Part shown: positions 56,408 to 58,127 of the stretch, piece after piece
Position numbering within the stretch: position 1 is the stretch's first letter
How the letters are laid out: each line of letters starts with the position of its first letter
Origin: JAOBAU01 sp034667465
GTDB lineage: Bacteria; Acidobacteriota; Thermoanaerobaculia; Gp7-AA8
Direction of reading: 5' to 3'
Assembly (NCBI GenBank): GCA_034667465.1
Contig: JAXDJV010000005.1
Span: 1 to 58,127 of the forward strand
DNA: 58,127 bases
Notes under the pieces: model-generated
What the model saw: the letters and a program-made list of their open reading frames with translations, nothing else
Told to the model about the DNA's origin: nothing
The model's database searches: none
Program-made: the position numbers and the translations under genes

Positions 56408-57049
56408 TTATTCACCCCGCTTCCCGTTCCTGGAGAAGCGCACGACCACGAGGCCGTTGCGTCCGCCCGGAACTGCGCCGCGGATGTAGAGCAGGTTGTT
56501 CTCAGCGTCCACTTTCGCGACGCGGAGATTCTTGACGGTGACCTGATCGCCGCCCATCCGGCCGCCCATACGCATGCCCTTCATGACGCGCGATGGGAAT
56601 GCCGAGGCGCCGATCGAGCCGGGTGCGCGATGGAACATCGAGCCGTGCGTGGCCCGGCCTCCGGCGAAGTGATGACGCTTCATCACGCCCTGGAAGCCTT
56701 TGCCCTTCGACTGGCCGACGACGTCGATCGAGTCGCCCGCCTTGAAGATGTCGACCTGCACGCGGTCTCCGACGTTGGCGTCGCCTTCGTACGGAAACTC
56801 GACGAGCGTCCGCACCGGCGGAATGCCTGCCTTCTCGAAGTGTCCGCGCGCCGCGCTGGTGATGCGGCGGTTGGAGATCTTCTCCACGAGGCCGACCTGG
56901 ACGGCGTCATAGCCATCCTTCTCGGTTGTCTTCTTCTGTACCACGAGGCAAGGTCCGGCCTGGATGATCGTCACCGGGACGAGTGCACCGTCGTCGGCGA
57001 ACACCTGGGTCATCCCCATCTTCTTGCCAATGATTCCTTCGATTGCCAT
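56408..57049 (-). CDS. rplC: Ribosomal protein L3
   Basis: A 213-residue assembly initiator. Canonical IEGIIGKKMGMTQVFADDG and GKGFQGVMKRHHFAGGRATH with the methylated-Gln region. AAGGTGA six bases before ATG 57049 decides the start over GTG 57058. Confidence 0.97.
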   Translation of the reverse strand: MAIEGIIGKKMGMTQVFADDGALVPVTIIQAGPCLVVQKKTTEKDGYDAVQVGLVEKISNRRITSAARGHFEKAGIPPVRTLVEFPYEGDANVGDRVQVDIFKAGDSIDVVGQSKGKGFQGVMKRHHFAGGRATHGSMFHRAPGSIGASAFPSRVMKGMRMGGRMGGDQVTVKNLRVAKVDAENNLLYIRGAVPGGRNGLVVVRFSRNGKRGE

Positions 57050-57085
57050 GTCGTTCACCTTGGAACCTTTCGGTTCGTGTGTGCG

Positions 57086-57403
57086 CTATTTACCGAACGC
57101 CTTGATCTCGACGTCCACACCAGCCGGCAGCTCCAGCTTCATGAGCGCGTCGACCGTCTGTGTGGTCGGCTCGAGAATGTCGAGCAGCCGCTTGTGCGTC
57201 CGCATTTCGAACTGCTCCCGCGACTTCTTGTCGACGTGCGGGCTGCGCAGAACCGTGTAGCGGGCGATCTGCGTCGGCAGAGGGATCGGTCCCGCCACCC
57301 TCGCGCCCGTGCGCTTGGCCGTGTCGACAATTTCGGAGGTCGACTGGTCGAGAACGCGGTAGTCGTACGCTTTGAGCCGGATGCGGATTTTTTCGTTCAT
57401 CAT
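57086..57403 (-). CDS. rpsJ: Ribosomal protein S10
   Basis: A 105-residue protein that also binds NusB in antitermination. Canonical KIRIRLKAYDYRVLDQSTSE and RSPHVDKKSREQFEMRTHKR. First gene of the S10 group after tuf. Confidence 0.98.
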   Translation of the reverse strand: MMNEKIRIRLKAYDYRVLDQSTSEIVDTAKRTGARVAGPIPLPTQIARYTVLRSPHVDKKSREQFEMRTHKRLLDILEPTTQTVDALMKLELPAGVDVEIKAFGK

Positions 57404-57412
57404 GATTTCGGC

Positions 57413-57452
57413 GCCTTTTATAAAAGAACATCGCCGGGGAGTGATCCCCGGC
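57413..57452 (-). terminator. Terminator-like hairpin between tuf and rpsJ
   Basis: The perfect 8-bp stem GCCGGGGA/TCCCCGGC (57433-57452, loop of four) is followed on the minus strand by GATGTTCTTTTATAAAAGG. The tract has several U residues. It may end or attenuate tuf transcripts before rpsJ. Confidence 0.55.
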
Positions 57453-57461
57453 GGCGAGTAA

Positions 57462-58127
<666 letters not shown>

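Overview
The window is a GC-rich, tightly packed chromosomal segment from an aerobic, Gram-negative-type bacterium. It encodes an alternative complex III with an A2-type caa3 oxidase, complete system I cytochrome c maturation, a TonB-dependent receptor and several lipoproteins. Gene content, zinc-binding forms of S14 and S4, and the style of intergenic repeats fit Acidobacteriota (Thermoanaerobaculia or Vicinamibacteria-like). That placement is inference and was not tested by phylogeny.

Layout. (1) 1-11057, minus: respiratory operon actABCDEF, a small membrane protein, sco, coxB, coxA (coxA runs off the left edge). A good sigma-70-like promoter lies at 11132-11159. (2) 11225-12688: DUF502 protein, then divergently a minimal ECF-like sigma factor and a ChrR-like cupin. 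(3) 12723-16157, minus: a TPP riboswitch followed by TonB-dependent receptor, PnuC-family transporter and a NadR-like kinase, which together look like a thiamine salvage operon. (4) 16181-23121, minus: ccmABCDEFGHI, including a 40-residue ccmD. (5) 23120-37352, plus: HEAT-cyclophilin lipoprotein, small membrane protein, 2-hydroxyacid dehydrogenase, isochorismatase-like hydrolase, two paralogous receiver proteins (the first preceded by a leader ORF and a hairpin over its ribosome site), SemiSWEET, EamA, metallo-beta-lactamase-fold lipoprotein, ALDH, glutamine-synthetase-like ligase, SDR, ABC-F ATPase and a beta-helix protein. (6) 37423-41256: uncharacterised protein, DUF4097 protein and divergent M28 peptidase. 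(7) 41299-58127, minus: tuf, the S10, spc and alpha ribosomal operons with secY, adk, map, infA, rpoA and rplQ, closed by a strong terminator at 41262-41288.

The most unusual layer is a dense set of inverted-repeat elements in at least five families. A roughly 100-bp element with GTCATCC/GGATGAC ends occurs six times, mostly inside operons. At ccmA-ccmB it is flanked by a 9-bp direct repeat and at ccmE-ccmF by a 7-bp one. In both cases the duplication copies the ATGA stop/start overlap, so both genes stay intact and a short open frame bridges the element. In front of sco and actE the same element reads open into the signal peptide. Long heptamer palindromes (GCTGAGT-type and GGATGAA-type) interrupt the ribosomal operon four times. 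The TPP-controlled receptor-transporter-kinase operon and the leader ORF/hairpin before the first receiver gene are the best candidate new regulatory or metabolic units.
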